Shown here: positions 53,646 through 62,968 of the stretch, piece after piece
Position numbering within the stretch: position 1 is the first letter of the stretch
How the letters are laid out: the number at the start of each line of letters is the position of its first letter
DNA from: Candidatus Opimibacter skivensis
Lineage (GTDB): Bacteria > Bacteroidota > Bacteroidia > Chitinophagales > Saprospiraceae
Direction of reading: 5' to 3'
DNA length: 64,000 nucleotides
NCBI GenBank assembly: GCA_016722045.1
Contig: JADKGY010000001.1
Coordinates: forward strand, 930,001-994,000
The notes under the pieces: model-generated
The model's input: the letters and a program-made list of their open reading frames with translations, nothing else
Databases searched by the model: none
Told to the model about the DNA's origin: nothing
Made by a program: the position numbers and the translations under genes

Positions 53646-54977
53646 TCAGGATTTATTTTCCTGTGATTTTGGTAAATAATGAAGGGTCACCCGATTCGAT
53701 TTTACAAGATATTTCTTAGCAGCAGCCATGATATCTTCACGTGTCACGGCGAGATAACGATCGATTTCATTGTTGATCAGATTAGCATCACCAAAAAACA
53801 TATAGTACGTGGCAAGGCTTTCTGCAATACCTGCATCACGGCTGTTGTTCGTTACATATTCTGATTCAATCTGGTTGCGTAGTTTTTGGAATTCCTTTTC
53901 CGTAATCAGTTCATTCTGAACTTTAGCGATTTGTTCGTCAATAGCATTTTCCAATCCCGTAACATCAACACCCATATTGGTAATACCAAATGTCAATGAC
54001 ACACCAGGATCTTCAAGGGCTAATGGAAAATTACCAACAAACAATGCTTTCTGCTGCTCGTCTACTAAAGCCTTATATAATCTTGAACTTTCACCATTTG
54101 ATAATATCCTTGAGACCATATCAACAGCGTAGTAATCCTTTGTTCCCTGTGCCGGGATCCGATATGCCTGAATGACAGCAGGTAATTGTATATTATCCCA
54201 GACTGTATCTCTTATTTCGCCATTGAGTGGAGGTTCAACAACTCTTGGTCGATATACAGGTTGCGCTGATTTTGGGATTCCTGAAAAATATTTTTCAATT
54301 CCGGCTTTAGCTGCATCTATATCTATATCACCAGCTATTGATAAAACAGCATTATTCGGTACATAGAAATCCTTGTAGAACTGTTTGTAATCTTTTTCTT
54401 CAGCAGCTTCAAGATGAGCCATGGATCCGATGACCGGCCATTTGTACGGGTGAACATGGTAAGCACGCTTGAATGTCTCTTCCAGAATAGAACCGTATGG
54501 CTGATTGTCTATTCGCTGACGGCGTTCTTCTTTTACAACCTGACGCTGCGTTTCAATTCCTTTCTCATCAACCCGGGCATGCATCATGCGTTCAGACTCT
54601 AACCACAGGCCTAAATCCAACTGGTTACTTGGAAGAATTTCATAATAATAAGTGCGGTCGAAAGTCGTATTTGCATTTAGATTCCCTCCGGCATTCTGAA
54701 CATATTTATCATATTCTCCACGACCGATATTATCACTTCCTTCAAACATAAGGTGTTCGAAAAAATGCGCAAAACCAGTTCGTTCCGGGTTTTCATTTTT
54801 GGATCCCACATGATACATTACTGAAACAGCAACAATCGGAGTGGTTTTATCCTGATATAGGATAACATGGAGTCCATTTGGCAGATCATATTCTACAAAT
54901 TGGAGTTTATTCATCTGGGCAACCATAGAGCTCGACATAAATATGGCGCCAATAAAAAGTGCTAAAAAGTAACGCAT
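53646..54977 (-). CDS. M16 family zinc metallopeptidase, catalytic subunit
   Basis: 443 residues. Signal MRYFLALFIGAIFMSSSMVAQ. Catalytic zinc motif GFAHFFEHLMFEGSDN (HxxEH) near residue 70 and the third ligand Glu in EKGIETQRQVVKEERRQ. C-terminal half has SRLYKALVDEQQKA. Forms, with the following gene, the heterodimeric pitrilysin/MPP-like pair common in Bacteroidota, acting in the periplasm. Confidence 0.93.
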   Translation of the reverse strand: MRYFLALFIGAIFMSSSMVAQMNKLQFVEYDLPNGLHVILYQDKTTPIVAVSVMYHVGSKNENPERTGFAHFFEHLMFEGSDNIGRGEYDKYVQNAGGNLNANTTFDRTYYYEILPSNQLDLGLWLESERMMHARVDEKGIETQRQVVKEERRQRIDNQPYGSILEETFKRAYHVHPYKWPVIGSMAHLEAAEEKDYKQFYKDFYVPNNAVLSIAGDIDIDAAKAGIEKYFSGIPKSAQPVYRPRVVEPPLNGEIRDTVWDNIQLPAVIQAYRIPAQGTKDYYAVDMVSRILSNGESSRLYKALVDEQQKALFVGNFPLALEDPGVSLTFGITNMGVDVTGLENAIDEQIAKVQNELITEKEFQKLRNQIESEYVTNNSRDAGIAESLATYYMFFGDANLINNEIDRYLAVTREDIMAAAKKYLVKSNRVTLHYLPKSQENKS

Positions 54978-54999
54978 GTTAGTTATAATTTGATTGAGG

Positions 55000-55007
55000 C
55001 AAAGATA
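55000..55007 (-). promoter_or_regulatory. -7 element TATCTTTG for the M16 operon
   Basis: Minus-strand TATCTTTG followed by CCTC, ending 22 nt before the ATG at 54977. Confidence 0.5.
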
Positions 55008-55067
55008 CCTCAGCTGGATAAGGAAATAGGCATTAATATCTACTAATGAGACAAAATATCTGACAAA

Positions 55068-55424
55068 TCAGGCGGAGAATGAAGTGCCGCAGCCACATGT
55101 TTCTTTGGCGTTGGGATTATTGAAAATGAATCCACGGTTGTTGAGTCCATCAAGCCAGTCAATCTCCATACCCAACAGGTATAAAGCATGGGCTTTGTCC
55201 ATCACGATCCTGATGCCTTCAGACTCATAGATTGTATCACGCTCTTTTACCTCATCAAATCCAAGGAGGTAAGAAAATCCGGAACATCCCCCACCCTTCA
55301 CGCCAACGCGTAAGGCATAATCTGCGGGAACTCCCTGATCATCGCGAATACGCTTGAGCTGTTGAATGGCACCTTCGGTTAGTTTTACCGGGGAGGCCGT
55401 AGCTGTTTCAGTCATTTGATCCAT
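55068..55424 (-). CDS. HesB/IscA-type iron-sulfur cluster assembly protein
   Basis: 118 residues. A-type Fe-S carrier with three conserved cysteines: GGGCSGFSYLLGFD and the C-terminal ETCGCGTSFSA. Family length and order (LTEGAIQQLKRI at the start, NNRGFIFNNPNA before CGCG) are normal. No other suf or isc genes nearby. IscA, SufA and ErpA cannot be told apart here. Confidence 0.93.
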   Translation of the reverse strand: MDQMTETATASPVKLTEGAIQQLKRIRDDQGVPADYALRVGVKGGGCSGFSYLLGFDEVKERDTIYESEGIRIVMDKAHALYLLGMEIDWLDGLNNRGFIFNNPNAKETCGCGTSFSA

Positions 55425-55432
55425 TTCTTAGA

Positions 55433-55440
55433 CAAAGATA
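55433..55440 (-). promoter_or_regulatory. -7 element TATCTTTG for the IscA-type gene
   Basis: Minus-strand exact TAnnTTTG ending 8 nt before the ATG, giving an almost leaderless message; TTTG lies 13 nt upstream. Confidence 0.5.
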
Positions 55441-55579
55441 ACGTTCGGTTTACAAATCAGGGAAACACCAATGGAACATGGTTAGTTCTAAAGCCTGAAA
55501 AAACGTCAGAGAAGTGAGAGGCATAATAATACCTACTGTCAATTTCCAATTCCCGACATGTATTTATTACATTTACCGC

Positions 55580-56098
55580 ATGACATGGGAAATGATTTTG
55601 GGGTTTACTTTACCTTCTCTTATGGTGTTTCTTGCTGTGTATTACACAATGAATCAATACAATCAGCAACAAACTAAAATGAATTTACTGGGCAGCAGAC
55701 AGTTGAATGACAAAGTGACTTTACCCCTCAAACTGCAAGCCTACGAAAGGCTGATTTTGCTTTGCGAGCGAGTCAACATAGCTGACCTTATTTTAAGACT
55801 GAAAGCGCCTGGTACTTCTGCCATTGAACTAAAATCAGCATTGCTTATGGCTGTTCAACAGGAATTCGAACATAACCTTACGCAACAACTATATGTCACG
55901 GAAGAATTGTGGCAAGTACTTCTGGCCATGAAAGCTAAAACGATGGATCTTATTATTCAGGCATCCGACGGACTCTCTTCCCAGGCTTCTGCAGAAGAAT
56001 ACGCGACAAAACTTATCACCCTGACATCCAATGAAACGAACATTCCATCACGAATAGGAATTAAAGCTATCAAAACAGAGACATCATTATGGTCATAA
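55580..56098 (+). CDS. membrane-anchored helical protein of unknown function
   Basis: 172 residues from ATG 55580, which places the membrane segment (MILGFTLPSLMVFLAVYYTM) at the N-terminus; upstream codons lack coding character. The cytoplasmic remainder is helical: LPLKLQAYERLILLCERV and ELKSALLMAVQQEFEHNLTQ are the recognisable blocks of a conserved Bacteroidota family of unknown function. Its stop overlaps the next start by 10 nt, so it is translationally coupled to the 5'-nucleotidase halves. Confidence 0.75.
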   Translation: MTWEMILGFTLPSLMVFLAVYYTMNQYNQQQTKMNLLGSRQLNDKVTLPLKLQAYERLILLCERVNIADLILRLKAPGTSAIELKSALLMAVQQEFEHNLTQQLYVTEELWQVLLAMKAKTMDLIIQASDGLSSQASAEEYATKLITLTSNETNIPSRIGIKAIKTETSLWS

Positions 56099-56838
56099 AG
56101 AAATACGCCGGTTTTTTTCTCTTTTTAATCCTGCTCAGCAGTTGTAAGAGCATACAGCACATCAGTCACACTGACGTGACCTATCAGATTATGAAGTCTG
56201 ATTCGTTGATGGTTCCTGATGCGACAGTGACTAACATGATTGCCCCCTACAAAGTGCAACTCGATACAGTGATGAATGAAGTAATAGGGACTGTTGCAAA
56301 TGATCTGTATAAGCAAAGGCCTGAATCCAGCCTTGGAAATTGGGTAGCGGATGTGATGCTTGATGCCGTAAAGAAAGATGGATATACTGCTGATATTGCT
56401 GTTGTCAATTATGGTGGTTTGCGGATCCCCTCGCTCAGCTCAGGACCATTGACAAGAGGTAAAGTATTTGAATTAAGTCCTTTCGATAATATGATCATGG
56501 TCGTGGATATTCCAGGCAAAATACTGGATACCTTATTTCAAAAAATGGCTTCTACTGGTGGATGGCCTGTAAGTAGGGGTGTAAAAATGGAGATGAGTAA
56601 TAAAATGGTTACAAGTTGTCTTGTCTTAAATCAGCCCATTGATACAAATAGAATATATAAAGTAGCTACACTTGATTATGTAGCTAACGGTGGAGATGAC
56701 ATGAAGTGCCTTATTCCATTGACGCGTATTCAGACCGGAAAAATCCTCCGGAATATGCTCATAGAAGATGCACTCAGGCTGAAGGCTGAGAATAAGAACA
56801 TTACATCATTTGTTGAAGGAAGAATCATCAACCATTAA
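56089..56838 (+). CDS. 5'-nucleotidase C-terminal-domain lipoprotein
   Basis: 249 residues. Lipobox LSSC. Carries only the substrate-binding C-terminal domain of the 5'-nucleotidase (UshA/NTPase) family: SLGNWVADVMLDAVKK, AVVNYGGLRIPSLSSGPLT, FELSPFDNMIMVVDI, and YKVATLDYVANGGDDM. The metallophosphatase half is encoded by the next gene, i.e. in reversed order relative to the usual fused enzyme. Confidence 0.9.
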   Translation: MVIKKYAGFFLFLILLSSCKSIQHISHTDVTYQIMKSDSLMVPDATVTNMIAPYKVQLDTVMNEVIGTVANDLYKQRPESSLGNWVADVMLDAVKKDGYTADIAVVNYGGLRIPSLSSGPLTRGKVFELSPFDNMIMVVDIPGKILDTLFQKMASTGGWPVSRGVKMEMSNKMVTSCLVLNQPIDTNRIYKVATLDYVANGGDDMKCLIPLTRIQTGKILRNMLIEDALRLKAENKNITSFVEGRIINH

Positions 56839-56849
56839 AAAAGAAAATC

Positions 56850-57782
56850 ATGTGGACCAGGAGAGATTTCTTAAACAGGACTACCGTTGCAGGCGCAACA
56901 TTAATGGTACCAGGTTGGTTAAATGCAGCTAATATTACGGATGAAGAATTGTCAAAACTCGTCATCCTGCACACTAATGACGTCCACAGCCGTGTGGAGC
57001 CTTTCCCTGAGGATGGTTCGAAGAATGCGGGTCTCGGTGGTGCAGCAAGAAGAGCAGCCGTCATCGAGAAAATCAGAAAGGAAAATGCAAATGTATTACT
57101 GTTAGATTCCGGGGATATTTTCCAGGGAACACCTTATTTCAATTTTTTCTTAGGCGAGCTGGACATCAAACTCATGACCCAAATGGGCTATGAAGCTACT
57201 GCGATGGGAAATCATGATTTCGATGGTGGAATTGAAAATTTTGAAAAGCAAATGCGTGAGCACGGAAACTTTCCAATGATCAATGCCAACTATGATTTCA
57301 GTGATACTATCATGCATGATAAATATGTAAAAAGGCACATCATACAAAAAGGAAATATCAAAATAGGATTGACAGGTGTCGGCATTGAACTGGATGGATT
57401 GGTTCCGCAAAAGCTTTATGCAAACACGAAATATCTTGATCCGATAAAAAATGCAAGTGAACAAGCGGACATTCTAAAGCATGATGAGAAATGTGATCTT
57501 GTGATTTGCCTTTCTCATCTTGGGTATCGGTATGACAATGATAAAGTAAGTGACATTCATCTTGCGAAAGAAAGTAGATCAATTGATCTCATATTAGGAG
57601 GCCACACGCATACCTTCATGGATGCTCCTGACATTTATAGGAATACTCAAGGTCACTCCGTTATTATTAACCAGGTGGGATGGGCCGGAATGAGACTTGG
57701 TAAAATCGATGTCACTTTTGAACGCAACAAACGCAATAAGTGTATCACATGTGATGGTATCTGGATCACAAATAAAAAATAA
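56850..57782 (+). CDS. 5'-nucleotidase metallophosphoesterase half, Tat-exported
   Basis: 310 residues. Twin-arginine signal WTRRDFLNRTTVAGATLMVP. Metallophosphoesterase motifs: LHTNDVHSRVEP (D-x-H), LLDSGDIFQGTPYF (GD), AMGNHDFDGGIENF (GNHD), CLSHLGYRYD and ILGGHTHTF (GGHTH). Lacks the C-terminal domain, which is the preceding gene (11-nt gap). Together they should make a periplasmic 5'-nucleotidase, the metal half exported folded through Tat and the other half anchored as a lipoprotein. Confidence 0.92.
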   Translation: MWTRRDFLNRTTVAGATLMVPGWLNAANITDEELSKLVILHTNDVHSRVEPFPEDGSKNAGLGGAARRAAVIEKIRKENANVLLLDSGDIFQGTPYFNFFLGELDIKLMTQMGYEATAMGNHDFDGGIENFEKQMREHGNFPMINANYDFSDTIMHDKYVKRHIIQKGNIKIGLTGVGIELDGLVPQKLYANTKYLDPIKNASEQADILKHDEKCDLVICLSHLGYRYDNDKVSDIHLAKESRSIDLILGGHTHTFMDAPDIYRNTQGHSVIINQVGWAGMRLGKIDVTFERNKRNKCITCDGIWITNKK

Positions 57783-58089
57783 TTCATTGCTCAATTCAGA
57801 TTAAATAATCAGGCAATGGTTGACAGTCAATCAATTACTGAAGATCAATATAAAGATATATAAAATACTGATTTTAAGGTTTTTAGAAATAAAAATCATG
57901 ATTTGGTTAAAAAAGTAAATCACACTCCTCATCATTCAATTTTTTTTTGATCTTTGTCCAATCCCAAACCTGAGTGAACTAAGTACAAACGATGCAAAGC
58001 AAAGCATATCTGACAGATGGGCTCCACCCGGAGCAGAACAGCGATAAGGCTTTTGGGATAATTCAATAACCTGTTTAGTAGAATCAATA
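57783..58089. other. 307-nt upstream region of dnaA
   Basis: AT-rich. I see no DnaA-box cluster (TTATCCACA-like), no clear TAnnTTTG element and no protein-like frame. It is therefore not evidently the origin. Confidence 0.5.
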
Positions 58090-59493
58090 ATGATGCATGA
58101 CTGCAATGCGGTATGGAATGGGTGTCTTAGCGTGATACGTGAGGAGATCAGCGAACAAAGTTTTAAGACCTGGTTCGAACCTATCAGACCCATTCGTTTG
58201 CAGGAAAATACGCTTACACTTCAGGTTCCAAATCGTTTTTTCTTCGAATGGCTTGAAGAGCATTATTTACCAGTGCTCCGAAAATCAATTCGCCAGACAC
58301 TTGGCCCGAAAGCAAATCTTGAATACAACTATGTAAAAGATGATCCATGGCAAAAAAATGGAAAACGGCAAAAACCTGTTTCCACTACACCAGCCTCAGA
58401 AGAAGAACTTGATATTCGAAATCCATTTGTCATCCCGGGTATCAAGCGACTCAAAATTGATCCTCAACTCAATACGACGTACACTTTTGATAATCTGATC
58501 GTAGGTGATTGTAACAGACTTGCATGCTCTGCCGCTGAAGCTATTGCGAATAACCCAGGAGGTACTGCATTTAATCCTCTTTTCATTTTTGGTGATGTAG
58601 GCCTTGGCAAAACCCATCTCGCACAAGCCATTGGTAATTCAGTGGTCAAACAAAGAGATGACAAGACAGTACTTTATGTCAGCTCCGAGAAATTTACAAA
58701 CCAAATCATTGAAGCGATTAAAAATAATGCAGTTAGTGATTTTACTAATTTTTACCAGTTAGTTAATCTGCTTATTATTGATGACATCCAGTTTCTCGCA
58801 GGTAAAACCAAGACGCAGGAAATTTTCTTTCACATCTTTAATCAACTTCATCAAAGTGGAAATCAGATCGTGATCACCTCTGATCGTGCACCTAAAGATC
58901 TGCAGGGGATGGAAGAGCGTCTGATCAGCCGTTTTAAATGGGGCTTATCCGCTGATCTGCAGGCACCGGATTATGAAACGATGATGGCCATCCTTGAACA
59001 TAAATCAAGCATCAGCCAGATCGTATTTTCACCTGAAGTGAAACACTATATTTGTGACAACATCCGTCACAATATCCGAGAACTTGAAGGAGTGATCATT
59101 TCATTGATCGCTCATGCTTCACTCACCAAAAAAGAAATTGATATTGAACTGGCTCAAAGGGTGATTTATAATGTTGTTCTCAATACGGGCACAACTATAA
59201 CCTTGGATCACATCAAGAAATGTGTGGCAGATCACTATGAAGTGCCGATTGATAAATTAAAATCGCAGACTCGAAAACGCAACATAGTACTGGCCCGTCA
59301 GCTATCGATGTATTTTGCAAAAAACATTACGAATCATTCGCTCAAGTCTATTGGTGATAGTTTCGGTGGACGGGATCACAGTACAGTGATCTATAGCGTT
59401 CGTGCCGTAAATGATATGATGGATACCAATGCTGAATTCAAGAGGACGGTGAAGGATATTGAAAAGAAACTTCGTCAGCCGGTAAGCCAGTAA
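58090..59493 (+). CDS. dnaA: chromosomal replication initiator DnaA
   Basis: 467 residues. Domain I ~1-80 (VWNGCLSVIREEISEQSFKT WFEPI), short linker, AAA+ domain III from ~125 (NTTYTFDNLIVGDCNRLACS, Walker A FGDVGLGKTHLAQAIG, Walker B LLIIDDIQFLAGK, sensor ITSDRAPKDL), and DNA-binding domain IV ending in the signature SFGGRDHSTVIYSV. Start could be ATG 58090 or the adjacent 58093. Its genomic neighbours are not the usual dnaN/recF. Confidence 0.97.
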   Translation: MMHDCNAVWNGCLSVIREEISEQSFKTWFEPIRPIRLQENTLTLQVPNRFFFEWLEEHYLPVLRKSIRQTLGPKANLEYNYVKDDPWQKNGKRQKPVSTTPASEEELDIRNPFVIPGIKRLKIDPQLNTTYTFDNLIVGDCNRLACSAAEAIANNPGGTAFNPLFIFGDVGLGKTHLAQAIGNSVVKQRDDKTVLYVSSEKFTNQIIEAIKNNAVSDFTNFYQLVNLLIIDDIQFLAGKTKTQEIFFHIFNQLHQSGNQIVITSDRAPKDLQGMEERLISRFKWGLSADLQAPDYETMMAILEHKSSISQIVFSPEVKHYICDNIRHNIRELEGVIISLIAHASLTKKEIDIELAQRVIYNVVLNTGTTITLDHIKKCVADHYEVPIDKLKSQTRKRNIVLARQLSMYFAKNITNHSLKSIGDSFGGRDHSTVIYSVRAVNDMMDTNAEFKRTVKDIEKKLRQPVSQ

Positions 59494-59514
59494 ATCTTGC
59501 CGACAGTTTCGGTA

Positions 59515-59559
59515 AAAAAAAAGATGTCCGTAGTTTGAAACTACGGACATCTTTTTTTT
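59515..59559. terminator. long bidirectional terminator between dnaA and glycosyltransferase
   Basis: Arms 59515-59536 and 59538-59559 pair fully (A8/T8 plus GATGTCCGTAGTTT and its complement). The stop codon of the minus-strand gene lies inside the T tract. Core GTCCGTAGT matches the terminator at 15873. Confidence 0.9.
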
Positions 59560-60859
59560 ATATGATTTTATCTAAGAGTCCTGCAAAATCACGCGCTCTT
59601 TCTTTCCGTGTAAATTTCCCGGTACCCTCGGAACTCCCTATTAATTGGTCAGATTGATAAAGAGTAAAATACTCAAGTATTCTTTTTTTAATGCCTTCTA
59701 AATCATCATAATCGTGCACTACACCGCCATTAGCCATTTCAATCACTTTGGCTGAATCACTCTCTGAAGGGCCAATGGATAAAACAGGGCGACCTGATCC
59801 TAAATATTCATAAAGCTTGCCTGGAATAATGGAGAGGGAGCTTGGGGCATCATTAATCAGCAAAAGAAGAAGCTGTGCCTTTTGCTGAATTTTGACAGCG
59901 TCTGCGTGAGGAACAAATTCAATGAAAGAAGTATAATCTTTCAAACCAAATTTTTCAATGGATTCACGAACGGAAAAATCTGCAGGGCCGATCAATTTGA
60001 TTTTTATTTTTTCTTTCAGTGGATCCGATAAAAAAATGGCTTGTTGAATCGCTTTCCACAACACTTCCGGATTACGGTCTTTATTCATCGAGCCAACATG
60101 TACAATCGTAAATTCCTTATCAAGAGTAGCTGCATCTGCACTTTTGTAATCTGCATCATCAAAACCATTGAGGATAACTTCGATATCATTTCTTGAGGAA
60201 AGTTCTTTGAATTCATCTCCCATTCTCCAGGTAACGGCCACAACTTTTGAGGCATTTGTAAGAATCCTTTTTTCCAGTCTGTGATGACGTGCATCACCCC
60301 ATTTTGTGAGACGCAGGTCTTTATAAAAATCAATATTGGTCCATGGATCCCTGAAATCTGCAATCCACGGTATGCCTGTCGATTTATGCAATGCATCAGC
60401 GATCATGTGCATGCTGTGGGGAGGCCCCGTTGAAATAATGGCATCTACAGGATAATCACGCAGATATTTTTTCAAATACTGTATCGATGGCTTTATCCAA
60501 AACATCCGTGCGTCCGGAATAAAAAAATTGCCCCGTACGAAAACGGAAATTTTCTGTGCAAGGGATTCCTTTTTATTCTCATTGATAAAACCTGAGTAAA
60601 GCTTCTCTTTTTTCTTTCGACCCAGGAATGCTTTGTAAATATCGTATGGCTCCCATATTGGCGTTTTGATAATTTTCAGGTCGGGTGAGATTTCCGTTAA
60701 TAAGCTTTCATCATGTACGGCGACTTCATTATCAGAAGGCGTATAAACGACAGGTTGCCAGCCAAATTCCGGAATATACTTTGTCATTTTGGCCCAGCGC
60801 ATTACACCTGCCCCACCTGATGGAGGCCAATAATAAGTGATAAGGAGAAATTTTTTCAA
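59558..60859 (-). CDS. glycosyltransferase family 4 protein
   Basis: 433 residues, TTG start (MKKFLLITYYWPPSGGAGVM). GT-B fold: N-terminal acceptor domain with PPSGGAGVMRW loop and IISTGPPHSMHMIADAL, then donor domain (~235-400) with FTIVHVGSMNKDRNPEVL, and PGKLYEYLGSGRPVLSIGPSESDSA (the E-x7-E nucleotide-sugar motif region). Likely adds a sugar to a surface polysaccharide or lipid. No other polysaccharide genes are adjacent. Confidence 0.88.
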   Translation of the reverse strand: MKKFLLITYYWPPSGGAGVMRWAKMTKYIPEFGWQPVVYTPSDNEVAVHDESLLTEISPDLKIIKTPIWEPYDIYKAFLGRKKKEKLYSGFINENKKESLAQKISVFVRGNFFIPDARMFWIKPSIQYLKKYLRDYPVDAIISTGPPHSMHMIADALHKSTGIPWIADFRDPWTNIDFYKDLRLTKWGDARHHRLEKRILTNASKVVAVTWRMGDEFKELSSRNDIEVILNGFDDADYKSADAATLDKEFTIVHVGSMNKDRNPEVLWKAIQQAIFLSDPLKEKIKIKLIGPADFSVRESIEKFGLKDYTSFIEFVPHADAVKIQQKAQLLLLLINDAPSSLSIIPGKLYEYLGSGRPVLSIGPSESDSAKVIEMANGGVVHDYDDLEGIKKRILEYFTLYQSDQLIGSSEGTGKFTRKERARDFAGLLDKII

Positions 60860-61120
60860 TTGAATAAAAGTAAGGGGCGAAAATAGGTGATTTAACCAGA
60901 TGAATTGGCATAATCACTCTGTAGTCAGGCTCAGAAAAACAAACCATGCTTAATAATATTTACGTTTGAATTTTGTCCTATGATGAATATCATCTCCTGT
61001 TTTGACCATCGTCATAATTCCCTATCAGCTATTATGACAATTTTGCCATATATGAAATTTGAACCTGATTTCAAAGATGATTTGAAAACAGAAACATAAC
61101 AGAACATTAATACTATTGAC

Positions 61121-61561
61121 ATGATGAACAAGGAAGTACCTGTCTCTCAAATTATGACACATGACCCGGTTGTTGTACTTCCGGATACACCTATCGATCA
61201 AATACACCAGATATTTGAAAACAATGCATTTCATCATCTGCTGGTTGTAAAAGGTGGTAAAGTCAAGGGAATTATTTCAAAAAGTGATTACCTCAAAGTA
61301 CAACACATGTTGTGTTATACCTGGTCAGGTTCTATCGGCGTGAAAGATCTTTTCAATACGATGAGGGCCTCTGATATCATGTCTAAAGATCCATTGCACA
61401 TAGAATCTTCAGATACAGTCGGATTGGCAGCAGATATCTTCCTGGTCAATTCATTTCATGCATTGCCTGTAGTAGATGATGGCGAATTGGTAGGCATCGT
61501 GACAGCTCATGACCTTCTATTTTATGCCTATGAAGGTCGACCGATACTGGTCAAAAAATAA
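61121..61561 (+). CDS. CBS-domain pair protein
   Basis: 146 residues made of two CBS motifs (VSQIMTHDPVVVLPDTPIDQ to GKVKGIISKSDYLK, and ASDIMSKDPLHIESSDTVGL to GELVGIVTAHDLL). No membrane or enzymatic domain. A stand-alone Bateman module that probably binds an adenosyl ligand and modulates another protein. The 261-nt upstream gap contains a TACGTTTG at 60961 but no other signal I can support. Confidence 0.88.
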   Translation: MMNKEVPVSQIMTHDPVVVLPDTPIDQIHQIFENNAFHHLLVVKGGKVKGIISKSDYLKVQHMLCYTWSGSIGVKDLFNTMRASDIMSKDPLHIESSDTVGLAADIFLVNSFHALPVVDDGELVGIVTAHDLLFYAYEGRPILVKK

Positions 61562-61673
61562 GAAATAGATGTCTCCTATTTCAAATTAGGATCATTCAAT
61601 TACTTCGCCCGAATGCTTGTATACGTACATTTGGTATGCGTTCCGGTGAGTGAGCGCCTCTAACAACTAATTG

Positions 61674-62864
61674 ATGAAAGTTTTTTTTACATTTCTCAAT
61701 CTGGTCTTAGGCTTTCTTTCCTTTACTACTCAGGGATGTAAAGCTCAACCTCAAGAACCAATCTCGGGTCAGATCAAAATCCATCCTGAATGGAAAGCTG
61801 AAGTCTACCTTATTCAACCTCGTAATTTCTCCGAAATCGCTGCCAATTTTCTTGGGCAGGTTATTGATTCAGCAGCTATTGAGGCTGATGGCCATTTCGC
61901 GTTCAAGCATCTACCTGCTATTCAGGAAAATTTACTTCTTCAACTTGCTGTACAAAAAATTAATAGCCGGTATCCAAATCAATTAACAGATGCTATACCT
62001 TCTGAAGCTAACTATATGCCTTTTATTGTATCGAAAGGAAATCCGGTAAACATCAAAGCTGACATTTCTGCTTTTCAAAAGTCATTTGTGTTCATGAATA
62101 CCTCACATGGCAACAGTGCGCTGATTTCCCTTCGTGATATTCGTTTAGCTGCATTCCAAAAATATTTGGCAGATGATGTAAAAGAAATTCATGCGGATTC
62201 AATGCTGATCGAAAAGGAAAATTTATACCGGAACTATATTGCGACAATGATGAGGTTTGCTGATACTACAACAAGTATTGAAGCCGCAATGGTTGCTATT
62301 CGTTGGATAAGCCCCAATGGTGATTTTGAACGAGTCCCTGAATTCATCAAAGGTCAGTGTCAGAAATGGCAGCGAAATGCCCCGGAAAATCCGATGACCG
62401 GTCAATTATGTCATGTTGCGAATAAAAACACCCTGCCCGTTATGGTTGGGGATGTGATGCCAGATTTTTCGTTGCCTCTTATAAACGGAGATACCATAAT
62501 GCTAAGCAAATTACTTGGTCAACGACTTACCATTGTTGACATATGGGCTTCATGGTGTGCCCCCTGCAGAAAGGAAAACCGTATGGTGTTAACCCCTTTA
62601 TGGTCCGCCTATAAGGAGAAGGGTCTTCAAATCATTGGTTATTCAATTGATAACAATGCCTCTTCATGGAAATCGGCCGTACTGAAAGACGGAGCAACCT
62701 GGAGCCATGCATCACATTTAACCGGGGATGCTACCCCATTTCTCGAAGCTTTACGCATTTCCACTATTCCAGCCAACTTTATACTTGATGCAGAAGGGAA
62801 AATTATCGCAAAGAACCTGAATGGAGAGTCTTTAATTGGTTTTGTAAAAGATCGATTGGATTAA
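61674..62864 (+). CDS. TlpA-like thioredoxin lipoprotein
   Basis: 396 residues from ATG 61674 (the frame opens with TTG one codon earlier). Signal and lipobox FTTQGC near residue 22. N-terminal DUF4369-like beta domain (ISGQIKIHPEWKAEVYLIQP), helical middle (~130-250), thioredoxin fold with VDIWASWCAPCRKENRMVL (CxxC) and RISTIPANFILDAEGKI (cis-Pro). Same architecture as the gene at 8824. It ends 2 nt before the tRNA-like remnant. Confidence 0.9.
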   Translation: MKVFFTFLNLVLGFLSFTTQGCKAQPQEPISGQIKIHPEWKAEVYLIQPRNFSEIAANFLGQVIDSAAIEADGHFAFKHLPAIQENLLLQLAVQKINSRYPNQLTDAIPSEANYMPFIVSKGNPVNIKADISAFQKSFVFMNTSHGNSALISLRDIRLAAFQKYLADDVKEIHADSMLIEKENLYRNYIATMMRFADTTTSIEAAMVAIRWISPNGDFERVPEFIKGQCQKWQRNAPENPMTGQLCHVANKNTLPVMVGDVMPDFSLPLINGDTIMLSKLLGQRLTIVDIWASWCAPCRKENRMVLTPLWSAYKEKGLQIIGYSIDNNASSWKSAVLKDGATWSHASHLTGDATPFLEALRISTIPANFILDAEGKIIAKNLNGESLIGFVKDRLD

Positions 62865-62866
62865 CC

Positions 62867-62932
62867 GGGGGATACCAGGATTTGAACCTGGTGCCCTTGG
62901 CGCCATGTGCTACCAGACTACAAAACATCCCG
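62867..62932 (-). pseudogene. tRNA-Pro-like remnant with shortened anticodon arm
   Basis: On the minus strand it shares the 5' acceptor (CGGGATG), the D-arm pattern and the T-arm (CCAGGTTCAAATCCTGG) with the tRNA-Pro at 62969, but it is 66 nt instead of 74. The anticodon region reads ACATGGCGCCAAGGGC and cannot form a normal 5-bp stem with 7-nt loop, and the first acceptor pair is C-C. It lies beyond the terminator of tRNA-Pro, so it is probably not a functional tRNA. Confidence 0.75.
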
Positions 62933-62941
62933 AAATAAAAA

Positions 62942-62965
62942 AAGAGAGTCATCTCTGACTCTCTT
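62942..62965 (-). terminator. terminator of tRNA-Pro
   Basis: AAGAGAGTCA (62942-62951) pairs with TGACTCTCTT (62956-62965). Read on the minus strand it is followed by seven T and lies directly downstream of tRNA-Pro. Confidence 0.85.
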
Positions 62966-62968
62966 CTG

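Noticed and set aside
57783..58089. Possible replication origin beside dnaA
   Set aside because: No cluster of TTATCCACA-like boxes and no AT-rich 13-mer array; one weak TTATCCCAA match is not enough.
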